A stretch of DNA of 64,000 nt, from NCBI GenBank assembly GCA_964019425.1, contig OZ025780.1:452001-516000 (forward strand), written 5' to 3'. The notes beneath the pieces were generated by a model that was given only the letters and a program-made list of their open reading frames with translations, was not told where the DNA came from and did not search any database. Shown here piece by piece: positions 18,421-28,089 of the stretch; position 1 is the first letter of the stretch, and each line of letters starts with the position of its first letter. The DNA comes from Flectonema sp. DT1601. Its lineage: Eukaryota; Euglenozoa; Diplonemea; Diplonemida; Diplonemidae. Both the position numbers and the translations under genes were made by a program.

Positions 18421-20505
18421 TTAACATTTTTTCAGAAGACTTCTGGTCTTCTTATCGACGGCAACGTTCCAAATGCCATCCCTGTCTTTGTATTTCAGGG
18501 ATGCAAGCGCGGCCTTTGCAGCTTTTGCATCACCGATTTCTTGCATTTTTTGTTCCATTTCTTTGCTTTTTAATTTGATATCTTCCTTCTTCTTGAGTGA
18601 ACATTGATGAGTGAAATGAGCTCCCTTGCAAAGTCGGCATTTAACAGAAGATGTTTTTAGCGGTCCTGGAGGGGCAGGTCCTGTCACTGGTTTTGGAATG
18701 AATGGCTTTGGAGCAATAGTAGTAGTTGTTTGAATAGTTTCAATCGCATTGACTGATTGGAGTTGTTTTTTTCTCCAATTCGAAAATGTTTCATTAACTT
18801 CTTCTAAAGAACTATTTTTAATCTCATACAGTTTATCACAAACAGAGTTAAGTAGTGACTCAGAGTGAGTCACAATCACTAACGTCACAGTACTTGATTC
18901 CAGAGCGTCAACAAGAGCCATCTGTGAAGCGAAGTCCATGTGATTAGTCGGTTCATCCAATAGTAGCACTGTCGGTCTGCATATAAAACAACCTGCTAAG
19001 ATAACTTTCGATCTCTGTCCAGCTGATAATAATTTAAACTGTAGACCACATTGTTCAAATGTGAGGTCATATTTCATAAGAAAATCTGAAGCTTCCTCAG
19101 ATCTCAATCCTTTATTCGTTCTGGTCAGATATTCGATTGGTGTTTCTAATTTATCTAATAAAAGGATGTGATCTTGTCTGTAATATTTAACTCTGGTGTC
19201 ACTACCAAAGATCCAGTCAACTGGGTACGGACTGCACTCTTCCAGTGAGGAGTCCAAGACGGATAGGAATGTGGATTTGCCGGTTCCGTTTGGACCGATG
19301 ATCCCGATTTTTTGACCTTTTAAAATCTCGAATGAGACATTCTTTAAAACAGGTTTTGGATCAGTGTCGTATCCAGCTGTGACTTTATTGGCTCGACACA
19401 GAACTGATCCGTCCAGGAGATCAGAGAGTCGTTTGTCAGATCGTATTTTAAATGAAATTTCCTTATCCTCAACGACAGATGGAACTATCACTCTGTCTCC
19501 CATTACACTCCATTTCCATCTTCTTCCAGTTATTGTTCGCTCAGCTCCTAATCGATCTGCTTTCTTCTTGTGTCTGCCGACACCTTTTCCATCTTGTGTT
19601 CTCTCCAAGTATTCGATTGTTTTCTCTAACCTTTCTTTACTCTTCTCATGCGTATTATTTAAACGAAATTGTTTTTTCAAAAGTTCAGATCTACTCAGCA
19701 TGAATGAATCAAAGTTTCCCTGGTATTGCGTAAGCTGTTTGTCTTTCATGTGGATCGTGTCAGTGCAAATTTCATTCAAAGAATTAGTATCGTGAGTGAC
19801 GATGACTAAAGTATATTTATATGTTGATAAGTAATCAGACAACCAATCTGAAGTTTGAGTGTCTAAGTGATTCGTTACTTCATCCAGTAGTAGTAGTTGT
19901 GGTTCAACCAGAAGCGCTGCAGCCAGCGCTACTCTCATTCGAAAACCACCAGAGAGAGTGTGAAGAGGAGATGATTCAGATTGCTTTTTTGAAATTCCTA
20001 ATTTTGATAAAAATTTCATTCCAAGAGCCTTAGCACTTTCAAATCCTCCTTGGAGAGAGACACATTCATGAAATGCTCTATCCCGTTGATAGTTTTCAGA
20101 CGATTCATGTTTTCCTTCTTCATAACTCTCCTCAGAATAACCTCTAAGGACAGTTTCTATAGGTGTCTGTTCGCTTTCTAAACCAGATAAGTTTTCTTCT
20201 GTAATGGGAGGAGGTTCTGTTACAAGTAAGGAGTGAACATGTTCTTGCCATTGGCAAGTTATCTTCTTCGCAGCCAAATGTCGTAGAAGTGTTGTTTTCC
20301 CAACTCCGTTACACCCAATTAGTCCGTAGCGGTGACCAGGTGTTAGTTTTAAATTCTGATCTGAAAGAAGTTGAACACCTTCGATGTGTAAATCAAATCT
20401 TTTTAAATTCATTTGATAATTTGAAATATTATGATCCTCACCATCAGTTACTAGTCGAGAAACTTCTCCTTGTTGTTCACACAATTCAGGACCAAATCCA
20501 TCCAT
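18421..20505 (-). CDS. ABCF-type ATPase with C-terminal eIF3g-like zinc knuckle
   Basis: This soluble twin-ABC protein (694 aa, start MDGFGPELCEQ) belongs to the GCN20/ABCF group, which acts on ribosomes in translation and its control. Domain 1 has Walker A GLIGCNGVGKTT at 61-72, signature LSGGF and Walker B LLLLDE, followed by V rather than the usual P. Domain 2 has Walker A GIIGPNGTGKST near 430, signature LSAGQ and Walker B LLLDEPTNHMD. No transmembrane segments are present. After a Pro/Thr-rich linker, residues 623-635 read CRLCKGAHFTHQC, closely resembling the zinc knuckle of eIF3g, followed by a charged helix. An acceptor (TTACTTTTCAG) ends 20 nt before the start. A diverged dispersed repeat lies at 20567-20655, just upstream. 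Confidence 0.92.
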   Translation of the reverse strand: MDGFGPELCEQQGEVSRLVTDGEDHNISNYQMNLKRFDLHIEGVQLLSDQNLKLTPGHRYGLIGCNGVGKTTLLRHLAAKKITCQWQEHVHSLLVTEPPPITEENLSGLESEQTPIETVLRGYSEESYEEGKHESSENYQRDRAFHECVSLQGGFESAKALGMKFLSKLGISKKQSESSPLHTLSGGFRMRVALAAALLVEPQLLLLDEVTNHLDTQTSDWLSDYLSTYKYTLVIVTHDTNSLNEICTDTIHMKDKQLTQYQGNFDSFMLSRSELLKKQFRLNNTHEKSKERLEKTIEYLERTQDGKGVGRHKKKADRLGAERTITGRRWKWSVMGDRVIVPSVVEDKEISFKIRSDKRLSDLLDGSVLCRANKVTAGYDTDPKPVLKNVSFEILKGQKIGIIGPNGTGKSTFLSVLDSSLEECSPYPVDWIFGSDTRVKYYRQDHILLLDKLETPIEYLTRTNKGLRSEEASDFLMKYDLTFEQCGLQFKLLSAGQRSKVILAGCFICRPTVLLLDEPTNHMDFASQMALVDALESSTVTLVIVTHSESLLNSVCDKLYEIKNSSLEEVNETFSNWRKKQLQSVNAIETIQTTTTIAPKPFIPKPVTGPAPPGPLKTSSVKCRLCKGAHFTHQCSLKKKEDIKLKSKEMEQKMQEIGDAKAAKAALASLKYKDRDGIWNVAVDKKTRSLLKKC

Positions 20506-21042
20506 ATTTTTGGAATGTTTAATAGCTGAAAAGTAACGTTGTGAAGAGTTAGATACAAAAAAAAGAAAAATTATAAAAAACACAATTGTTCTGCTGTTCC
20601 GTAACACACGTAGTTTCAGGCCTTAATCTTATACTACTTGTCCCTCTTGTCAATAGTTAGACAAGATATGAGTTTTTTCTCATCCTCGTCATCCATGTCG
20701 TTTGAAGTAGTCTGCTTTTTACAAATAAAAAAAAAAAAAGAATCTAAAATAAAACAACTAATAACAACCATCACTGAAAACGATCAATATTTCCTTTAAG
20801 GAAGGCGTCATTGATTATACGCATTCTTGGTTTCTTTATTATTTTTTTTTTTTTTTCCTGTCATCGACCGATACAAGCAATCAAGAGAGATTTGTGGGAA
20901 CAAAATAATACAAAGAGAGGACACCTATGCTCAAGTTTGATAATAACTAAATTACCATCTCGCGCACAAGACAACAGACAGCATAGAAAGAAATGGGCGA
21001 ATGGAAATATGTTGCTGTTATTTGTTTTGTTTTGTTGAGAAT
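20506..21042. other. Spacer between JMJD6 and ABCF, including dispersed-repeat copy A
   Basis: Apart from the ABCF acceptor at 20526-20527 and the dispersed repeat (20567-20655), this 537-bp spacer is AT-rich, with an A tract at 20727-20739 and a T tract at 20840-20857. No gene is supported. Confidence 0.5.
20567..20655. repeat. Dispersed noncoding repeat, copy A
   Basis: The segment from ATTATAAAAAACACAATTG through CTGCTGTTCC and CTTATACTACTTGTCCCTCTT aligns with 51519-51610 with small gaps; the second half also aligns with 23730-23765. Copy A lacks the 3' half of the conserved stem and instead continues into another small stem, CTTGTC/GACAAG (20647-20652/20661-20666). Confidence 0.75.
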
Positions 21043-22266
21043 TCAATCGCTTGAAGAAGAAGACGAAGATGATGATGACGATGATAGCGACGGTGATCTT
21101 ATACGTTTCATTCTTTTTAACCTGTAGGACTCCTCATCGAATGGTTTACCCTTTTCTTTTTCACTCTTTTTTCTCTTTTGACGAATTCGTTTTTCGATCT
21201 TCTTAACTTTCTTATCTCTTCTTCTCTGATGGCGTTCATTTTGTTTCGCAATCATATCAAAACGGGATATTTTATTTAACGTGTGGACTCGATGGGCTGC
21301 TTTTGGACATTCTTTTTCTAATGTGTTTAACCAACGGAGGGCCATGCAGGGACGACCTGTCCTAACATCCTTCCAGCAAGCATCAAAATTTGCGTAGTTG
21401 GTGAAATTTTGTGTTACAGCTGTCGAGTCTTCAAGATTAATGACCGCATGCCACCATCCAGAAGGGACGAAAATAATCTCACCAGGATGCTGAATGACTT
21501 CGAAAATTTGCTGATCTGGTAAATTTTCTTTTATCCTCGGTAGGATATCTATGAAGTATTGAATTGCTTCATCGTCTTCACCCTTTTTTATATATTTTGT
21601 TCCTTTTACTATTGATTTTAGGGTCTTTGGAGGAAATAACACCCATCTCTTCGTCCCTGTAAAGAGTGCATTCCAAGCAGAAGACATATTTGGATCGGTG
21701 TGGGCGGTGGTACCGGATCTCTCAGGTCCAATTAAGAACCATTTGTATGGTGGTCGTCCTTTTTTCACATGCTCGAATAAGTCGGTTTCAAAAAAAGTTG
21801 GAATGACGTAGGAAGATCGTATTTCTTTTGTCGCTGGTCTGGAAGCGAAATTTGAATCGAAAACGTACATCGGAGAATCGTCTTTGTTCTTTTTACAGTA
21901 TTTCTTGAAATCTTCCAACTTCACTTTGATCGCGCTGCCAGAGTCTTTTTCACCGCATTTCATTTCCGTGTCGGAATAGCGTTTACACACAGCCTTAAGA
22001 GACCAATCTTTTTTTTCCCAAGTGTCCATTGCACCTTCGATAATGCAAGGAATCTGAGTAACGTCAAATTCGTTGTAGAATTCTTGCTTAGTGAAATCAG
22101 AGTACCTCACCTTTCTGATACTTTTCGCATTTTTTGAAATTTTTTTTAATTTTTTGAAATCAGATGATCTCGTTGAACTAAATCCATCTTTGTGCCAGTC
22201 ACTCAGTTTCTTAAAATCTGTCCGACTTTCCTTCCTGGCAGTGTTAAAAATATCTTCCCATGTCAT
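21043..22266 (-). CDS. JMJD6: JMJD6-type JmjC 2-oxoglutarate oxygenase
   Basis: This 407-aa Fe(II)/2-oxoglutarate enzyme belongs to the JMJD6 family, which hydroxylates lysines in splicing and chromatin proteins and is reported to demethylate arginine. The start MTWEDIF is chosen because a TTTTTTTTAG acceptor lies 26 nt upstream; the longer frame begins before it. The iron ligands are His189 and Asp191 (AHTD) and His273 (GWWHAV), almost at the human positions, and the probable co-substrate Lys is in TKRWVLFPP. The motifs SAWNALFTGTKRW and PGEIIFVPSGWWHAV match JMJD6 closely. The C-terminus is Lys/Arg-rich and ends in a long serine run, as in animal JMJD6, which suggests nuclear localisation. 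Confidence 0.95.
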   Translation of the reverse strand: MTWEDIFNTARKESRTDFKKLSDWHKDGFSSTRSSDFKKLKKISKNAKSIRKVRYSDFTKQEFYNEFDVTQIPCIIEGAMDTWEKKDWSLKAVCKRYSDTEMKCGEKDSGSAIKVKLEDFKKYCKKNKDDSPMYVFDSNFASRPATKEIRSSYVIPTFFETDLFEHVKKGRPPYKWFLIGPERSGTTAHTDPNMSSAWNALFTGTKRWVLFPPKTLKSIVKGTKYIKKGEDDEAIQYFIDILPRIKENLPDQQIFEVIQHPGEIIFVPSGWWHAVINLEDSTAVTQNFTNYANFDACWKDVRTGRPCMALRWLNTLEKECPKAAHRVHTLNKISRFDMIAKQNERHQRRRDKKVKKIEKRIRQKRKKSEKEKGKPFDEESYRLKRMKRIRSPSLSSSSSSSSSSSSD

Positions 22267-22417
22267 GAGTGGGATGAGGGAAGAGGAAGGTTCTAAAAAA
22301 AAGAAGGAAAAAAAAATTAGCATCATCTCTACCACAAATATTAAGGTCTGAATAAGATTAAACGATAATCGAATAATAACAATAATAATAATAAAAGGTA
22401 TGGAAATACCGAAAGGA

Positions 22418-23071
22418 TCAACTAGCTATTAATTTCTCCCAACCGACTGGTGTTGACGTTGGAGTGATATTCTGCAGCACTCCTTCGATTGCTGCTACAG
22501 CAAGTTGTTTATTATCCATGTACTCTTGATGGGGAGTAGTGACTAAATCTGACATTCTGTATTCATACGATGATGTCTTTTTCTTTGGTGGAAAAGTTCC
22601 AGGAAGACCAGTGATCTTCTGTGTAATCGGACGGCTCTTACGAGAAAAACTTTTCATTCTCGGAGTCTTTGGATAGTCCGGAGTTGGTATCCCACAATAA
22701 GGAAAGTGAGAGTACCAATGACTTACAAACGAAACAGTTTCTCCTAATTCATGTTGTGCAGGAAGAGATTTCATTCGCGGTTGAATTTTTCGTTTTTCTT
22801 TAGCAGCGTTATTCCTCCTTTCCCAGGAGGTATACCATCGCAATTCTCGTAGCCTTCGTTTACTTTTAATGTTCGTGTTTTTATAATGAGAATAGTCAGT
22901 GTGGTGACTGAAATCACTTCTTCTTGCTGACATGGCTTTTGGTCTCGCTGGTTGTGATGGCTGCTCAGGTGCTATGGCTGCGAACACTTGTTGATCACAG
23001 TCACGTTGTTGACTTATTTCTGAATGTATTTCTGAAACTCGTTTTTTAAATATTTTCCATCTGAATGACAT
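22418..23071 (-). CDS. Basic orphan protein (217 aa)
   Basis: The frame starts MSFRWKIFKKRVSE, only 4 nt after a textbook acceptor (TTTATTTTTACAG). The open frame continues upstream, but only through that T-rich tract. The protein is hydrophilic and basic, with clustered Arg/Lys and aromatic residues (RWYTSWERR, SHWYSHFPYCG) and no membrane segment, signal peptide or recognised domain. Only 151 bp separate its stop from the JMJD6 start, so both probably belong to one transcription unit. A flagellar or mitochondrial-ribosomal accessory protein would be plausible, but nothing proves it. Confidence 0.6.
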   Translation of the reverse strand: MSFRWKIFKKRVSEIHSEISQQRDCDQQVFAAIAPEQPSQPARPKAMSARRSDFSHHTDYSHYKNTNIKSKRRLRELRWYTSWERRNNAAKEKRKIQPRMKSLPAQHELGETVSFVSHWYSHFPYCGIPTPDYPKTPRMKSFSRKSRPITQKITGLPGTFPPKKKTSSYEYRMSDLVTTPHQEYMDNKQLAVAAIEGVLQNITPTSTPVGWEKLIAS

Positions 23072-26000
23072 CCTCCTGTAAAAATAAAAATAAAATAAAA
23101 TACGAAAAAAAAAATCGAAATAAACAAACACCATAAACGTGAAGGAAAATACCTTATTACCAATACGGTCAAATACATTATTAACGAAAGGGAGCTTTAG
23201 ATTATTATTATTATTACTTCAAAAAAAAAAGTTTTTTTTTTTTTTTTTTTTTAAATTCTTTTTTGATATCAAAACTCGAAAACAATTTCAATAGCCGTCA
23301 GGAGATAATTTTAGTTTAAAAAAAAAAAAAAAAAAAAAAAAGGACGGGGGGGAAAAAAAAATTTAAATCTTTTTTCAGACGGAGCTACAATGATTCGGAA
23401 AACGAGACTCTCACAGGTCAGTTAACCAGAAGTGACTACTGAGACCCCCATCGGCAGTGTAAGAGACGGCTGATTACGTCAAGGGAGAGAGAACAAGCCA
23501 GTATTTCCTACAACAAAGGCAGTACGGTAAATAAAAAAACTATCAATTTTACAGTGCTAGTTTATTATTATTTTTTACAGTTAGAGTCGCAGCAACCAAC
23601 CGTACAGTAGTTACGAGGTGGTACTATTAATTTTAGAACAGAAAAGTGAGAATAAGAAAAGTAGAGATTAGTAAAAGAAAAGTATTCATTTCCACAGTTT
23701 CCTAACATCAAAAGGGTAATAGAATATGTAGTTTCAGGAGCCTTAATCTTTTACTACTTGTCCCTTTTTAGGCCTTCATCAGTAAGTTCTAAGGGACTTC
23801 ATTCTATGTTGAAGTTGCTATCGTTCTAATATAAAATACCGTAAAGTAGTTACCAGGTAGTTAGTAGTCACAAATTGATGGTTTTTTCACACGGAAATTT
23901 GGAAAAAAAAATAATTTTGGACGATGATGTGCAAAATTATGCCGATGGATGACTTTTTTTTTTACGTTTTTTTTTTAGTTCCTTTTTTTTATGCTTTTTT
24001 TTGTTTTAATTGAACGAAAACAGAAAGGTTCATTATTAAAAAAATAAAATAATAATCTGACGATCAGCTAGCACACAATGGTGACTTCTTGATTATACGA
24101 GTCCAATAAACCAGTTAAAACAGAGGAGTAAGGTGAACCGAGTCCCCCTGCGGTAGTAGATTGAGGTATTATATTTGTTAGTTTTCAGCATCGGGGGGGG
24201 GGGGGGGGGGGGCATTACTAAAATCAAGAGATCTGTAATCAAAAATGCTTTCACCAATAACAAAAAATAATACTTCTGAAACAGCTTTTTTTTTTTTTTT
24301 TTTTTAAATTGAGTTGATGAGAGGGATAAAAGTCGATCTCGTAATAAACGGTTCGACAAACTGACAGAGAGGGATGGTAAGGGAAAAAAAGAAAAAGAAA
24401 TTAAAGGCAGCAAGGGTGGGGAACTTGGAAAAATAAATCGGAAGGGGAGGAAAACATTTTGTAGCTGAATTATTCTTGTGAGGAATTTCCTCAACACACT
24501 TTTTTTTTTTTCCAAAAAAATTCGATTTCACGAGAATAACTCCTGATCAAGTAAAGTTATTTTTACCCCTTGTGGTTCTTGTGAGGTAAAAACTTAGAGA
24601 ACTTTTTTTTTTTTTTTTTTTTTTTTTTTCAGCCACATTCTGCTCGACCTTCGCTATTTTTGTTTTCGATATAAGTAAGACAGGTGAGATGCCTTAACCA
24701 ACCAATGGGAATCAGACTTCGATCGATAAGCTAGCTCCCTGACTTGAGTATTCCAAGAATAAATAAAGCGGAAAATAAAGTTTTTTTTGTTCCACATTTT
24801 TATATTCGGTACTAATAACAGAGGACACGCTGATCACAATTTCTTTTTAAAAGCTACTTCGGACACGCACCGAAGAAACTTCGGAGGGTAGACTGTTTGA
24901 TTAGGTTCATACGAATATAAATCTCTGTATTGTATCAGAACTCAATAATAAAATTAAAAAAACTCATGACACAAGTGACTAAAATGTTAATACAGGCTAA
25001 CAGTCTGCAATTGACGTACTTGCTCTACATTATAATCAATGTTTCTAACTTATCTGCATACATGTCTCGTTTTCCGTGTTGTCATTCAGTGCAGTACGGA
25101 ATCGAGTTATTCAATTATGAATTAATCGTGAGCCCTGGGAAACCAAAACCAGGGTATAATGTAATACGGTAGAGTGTAGGTTTCGCCTATAGCCTCGTCA
25201 AGAAATAAACAATCTTTATAAAAAAAATAAAAATGAACATTTCTTAGTAAAATTCTTTATTAAAAAAAAGGTTGTTAGCAACAATTGCTCACCTTAAATA
25301 ACTTAAGGTAGTAATGTCCAAAATAAGTTGGAATAACATGAGGGGATGAATGTTCGATTTTGTAAAAATCACAACTGTGTTATATCATAAAAACATAAAG
25401 ATAAGTTAAGCTTTATGTTTTATTTAACGGGTCTAGAGTGAGAGAATTTTTATGGTCCAGAGTGGGGAGGTTCTACCGAAATAATACCATCTTCCGTGTC
25501 CTTCTAAGTTCTATGCGAGAACTACAAGAGACCTTACAGAATTGTCCTTCATGGGAATAGGGGGACCCTCAATGCTTATCACCTGCAACTTCTGGTACAG
25601 GAATGTACTTTCTTACAAAACAGAAACAGAATAAACGTAAGGCACATAGATTCTTATTATTTGAATCCCGCGGATTACAATATTAATTTTCTCTAAATGT
25701 CCTTATTTAAATGCAAATGGTTAACCTCAGGAACAACCCCTGATTTATGTATGGTTTTTATAACCTCCGCATCCCTTGAGGGGTGCAGGACGCCAACGGC
25801 AACAATTGTAAGCTTCAGCTACTAGAGGAAGTAATGTGAGGAGGAAGTTGCTGCTTCAAGAAGTCAGGTCACCGACAGATCACCGTGAATTCATCAACAA
25901 GCTGAACTGTCCTTTGAGATAGAGTTAGTGACTTCGACCTGACAGGTTGCAAGTGCAGTTGCGACTCTCGTTTGCTGTACAGTTGCAAGACGGATGACTT

Positions 26001-26285
26001 AAGAACTTGAACTTGTTGGAATATCAGCAACGGTTCAGATGTTTTAAAATTCCAACCGCGGAATGGACCACAAGAACCTAAAAATTCCAAACGACTGATA
26101 TAAGAAATGTTTTTAATATAAAAAAAAAGCACGTTGTTCTGCTGTTCCATTTGACGTCTGAAATACGTACTTTTCAAGTCTGACATTCATTTCAATTCTT
26201 TTTTCATTCATGAGTTAACAAGCAAGAAATGCATTCACTTTCTTAGGGGGGGTGTGGTTAAAACACCAAAGTATACGCAACAAGT
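23072..26285. other. Gene-poor stretch with homopolymers and repeat fragments
   Basis: In 3.2 kb I find no supportable gene. It holds long T and A tracts (23231-23252, 23321-23341, 24603-24629), a G20 tract (24193-24212), dispersed-repeat copy B (23721-23805) and a short copy fragment (26128-26150). There is also a hairpin CCCTGG/CCAGGG near 25135-25155. A 105-codon minus-strand frame at 25869-26186 has unconvincing composition and overlaps the repeat fragment. Confidence 0.5.
23721..23805. repeat. Dispersed noncoding repeat, copy B
   Basis: This copy shares AGAATATGTAGTTTCAGGAG, CTACTTGTCCCT and GGCCTTCATC with 51563-51642. It has the conserved stem GTCCCT...TTAG (23760-23771) pairing with CTAAGGGAC (23789-23797), with a loop of about 17 nt. 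No coding frame spans it. Confidence 0.75.
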
Positions 26286-27911
26286 TCAAGCAGGTGATGG
26301 TGAACTTTCCATTGGAACTGTGTAATTTTCAGTAGCAGGACTAGTGGTTTCCCATAGTTTTGTAATCAACATAATCTGATCTCTAGAGTATTGAGCCATA
26401 GCCTTAGCTCCTGCTCTCGTTGGATGGACGCCATCTTTTTGAATGTAAGGATGTGAGTGTCGGTTAGATCCTCCAAAAAGAGTAAAGAAATCGAACGTAC
26501 CTGAAATCTTTGAGTTAGAAGAACTAATTTTACGAATCAAACGAGGAAGAACCTCATTAGCAAGCGACGTATTCCTCCCCCAACCTGATCTAAGAACAGG
26601 TGTTGGAATGACAGATATAATAATAGGTGGGAATTCAGGATTAGATTCAGTGTGAATCTTTTCAACCAGATCATTGTAATACGACGAAAAAACATCTTCT
26701 CCCTCCCACGTTTCCGATTGACAGTCATCCCTTCCTAGTATAATGAGAACCATGTTTGGTCTTATTTCCTTCATTTCAGTCCAGATGCGTTCGTTATTCC
26801 AAATTGGAGTACCTTTTTTCTTTGACACAGACACAGTTTTATCACCCACAAAATCAACACTAAAAGTGTTATGCTGAGCATGATCTAGAGCTAGAAATAA
26901 TCTATAAGGAAATTGTTTAGTGAAGTGCCTGATACCAGAACCACCAGTTGAGTCGTCACCCAAGGCTATTATACGCATGTGACTTGAATATTGATTTATC
27001 AGGTGACTTACAGGTGATGAGGTTGGTGACGGACTGGCCAACCGTTTCCCTAAAATAGCTTCTCCAATAAACCTACCAATCTCATGATATCCAGTTGGGT
27101 TCGGATGAACCCCATCCAACGACATAAAACTCTCTTGCGAACTCCTCTTCAAAGGCAAACCACCAAAAACACCATTATAAATATCAATAAGTTCGATTCC
27201 GGCTTCGGATGCAATTTCACGAACGATTCCCGGAATTATTGTATTCACGATTGTTCGATTGATTCCAAAACCGACGGTGGCGTACATCGGAGGTGGGATA
27301 CAAATAAATACTTTAGGACGGGATTGAAAAGTCTGAACAGTTTTAATCATCTCTATGTAGTCTTTTTTAAAAACAGAAGCTCCAGTCATCGCCCAATTAT
27401 AATCTTTGGCGTCATTGTGTCCCATCATAAAGACGACTATGGCTGCATTTTGTTTACCAGTTAATGATTTCCAAAATGCTGTTTTAACGTACGGATTGTC
27501 ACACGAGGATGAAGCGCAGAGACCTTGTCTACCCTTGTTTGATACTCTAAAGGCCTTTCCGCCAATATTGTTTAAGAGTGCTTGAAGTCTGCCAGGGTAG
27601 GTGTCTGCTATGCTTTTAGTTCTTGCTCCTTCTGTTATACTGTCGCCAACGCAGCTTATTGTTCCCCATCTCACTTTGTCAAAATCAATATCAACAGGTT
27701 CATTGCTAAAAGTGTTGTCGATTGTTTCATTTTGTTCGATAATTGAATTACGAGATCCTTCTCTTGTTGTGACTACCTTGACGATCAGTTTTTTAGATGA
27801 ATGAGTCAACAACTCACCACTATTTACGTTACTTTTATGGTCACTAATCCCCAGCAAAAAGAATATTACTATCGACAAGCAAGTAATTACGGTTGCATAT
27901 TCTCTCAACAT
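26286..27911 (-). CDS. Membrane-anchored protein with tandem GDSL/SGNH hydrolase domains
   Basis: This 541-aa protein has an N-terminal signal anchor (residues ~5-23), so the rest should face the lumen or outside. Domain 1 (~80-290) has intact SGNH blocks: GDSITEG with Ser91, GHND with Asn166, and DGVHP with Asp266/His269. These enzymes hydrolyse esters of lipids, sugars or acyl groups. Domain 2 (~310-520) repeats the pattern but reads GDDSTGG at the first block and GRDD in place of GxND. It keeps DGVHP (493-497), so it may be inactive or altered. The duplication is old because the two halves are only loosely alike. An ACAAACAG acceptor ends 2 nt before the ATG. Confidence 0.88.
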   Translation of the reverse strand: MLREYATVITCLSIVIFFLLGISDHKSNVNSGELLTHSSKKLIVKVVTTREGSRNSIIEQNETIDNTFSNEPVDIDFDKVRWGTISCVGDSITEGARTKSIADTYPGRLQALLNNIGGKAFRVSNKGRQGLCASSSCDNPYVKTAFWKSLTGKQNAAIVVFMMGHNDAKDYNWAMTGASVFKKDYIEMIKTVQTFQSRPKVFICIPPPMYATVGFGINRTIVNTIIPGIVREIASEAGIELIDIYNGVFGGLPLKRSSQESFMSLDGVHPNPTGYHEIGRFIGEAILGKRLASPSPTSSPVSHLINQYSSHMRIIALGDDSTGGSGIRHFTKQFPYRLFLALDHAQHNTFSVDFVGDKTVSVSKKKGTPIWNNERIWTEMKEIRPNMVLIILGRDDCQSETWEGEDVFSSYYNDLVEKIHTESNPEFPPIIISVIPTPVLRSGWGRNTSLANEVLPRLIRKISSSNSKISGTFDFFTLFGGSNRHSHPYIQKDGVHPTRAGAKAMAQYSRDQIMLITKLWETTSPATENYTVPMESSPSPA

Positions 27912-28053
27912 TTCTGTTTGTCCCCCCCCCCTGTTAAAAATAATTATTATATTATTACTCTTCTTTACTTTGAATAAAACGACTGCGTCAAAAAAAATGA
28001 AAAAAAAAAACCTCGTCTAACAGCACGTTTTAGTTAGTTAGCAAAATACAGAA

Positions 28054-28089
28054 CTGATGAAGGGTCTAGTCTGGGTAGCCCCGCATCAG
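28054..28089. other. Hairpin in the spacer upstream of the GDSL gene
   Basis: CTGATG (28054-28059) pairs with CATCAG (28084-28089), enclosing GGG/CCC. It lies about 145 bp upstream of the GDSL start. It could be a small structured RNA or chance; no family match is seen. Confidence 0.3.

Noticed and set aside
25869-26186. 105-codon minus-strand frame
   Set aside because: No acceptor near its start, poor composition, and overlap with a fragment of the dispersed repeat.
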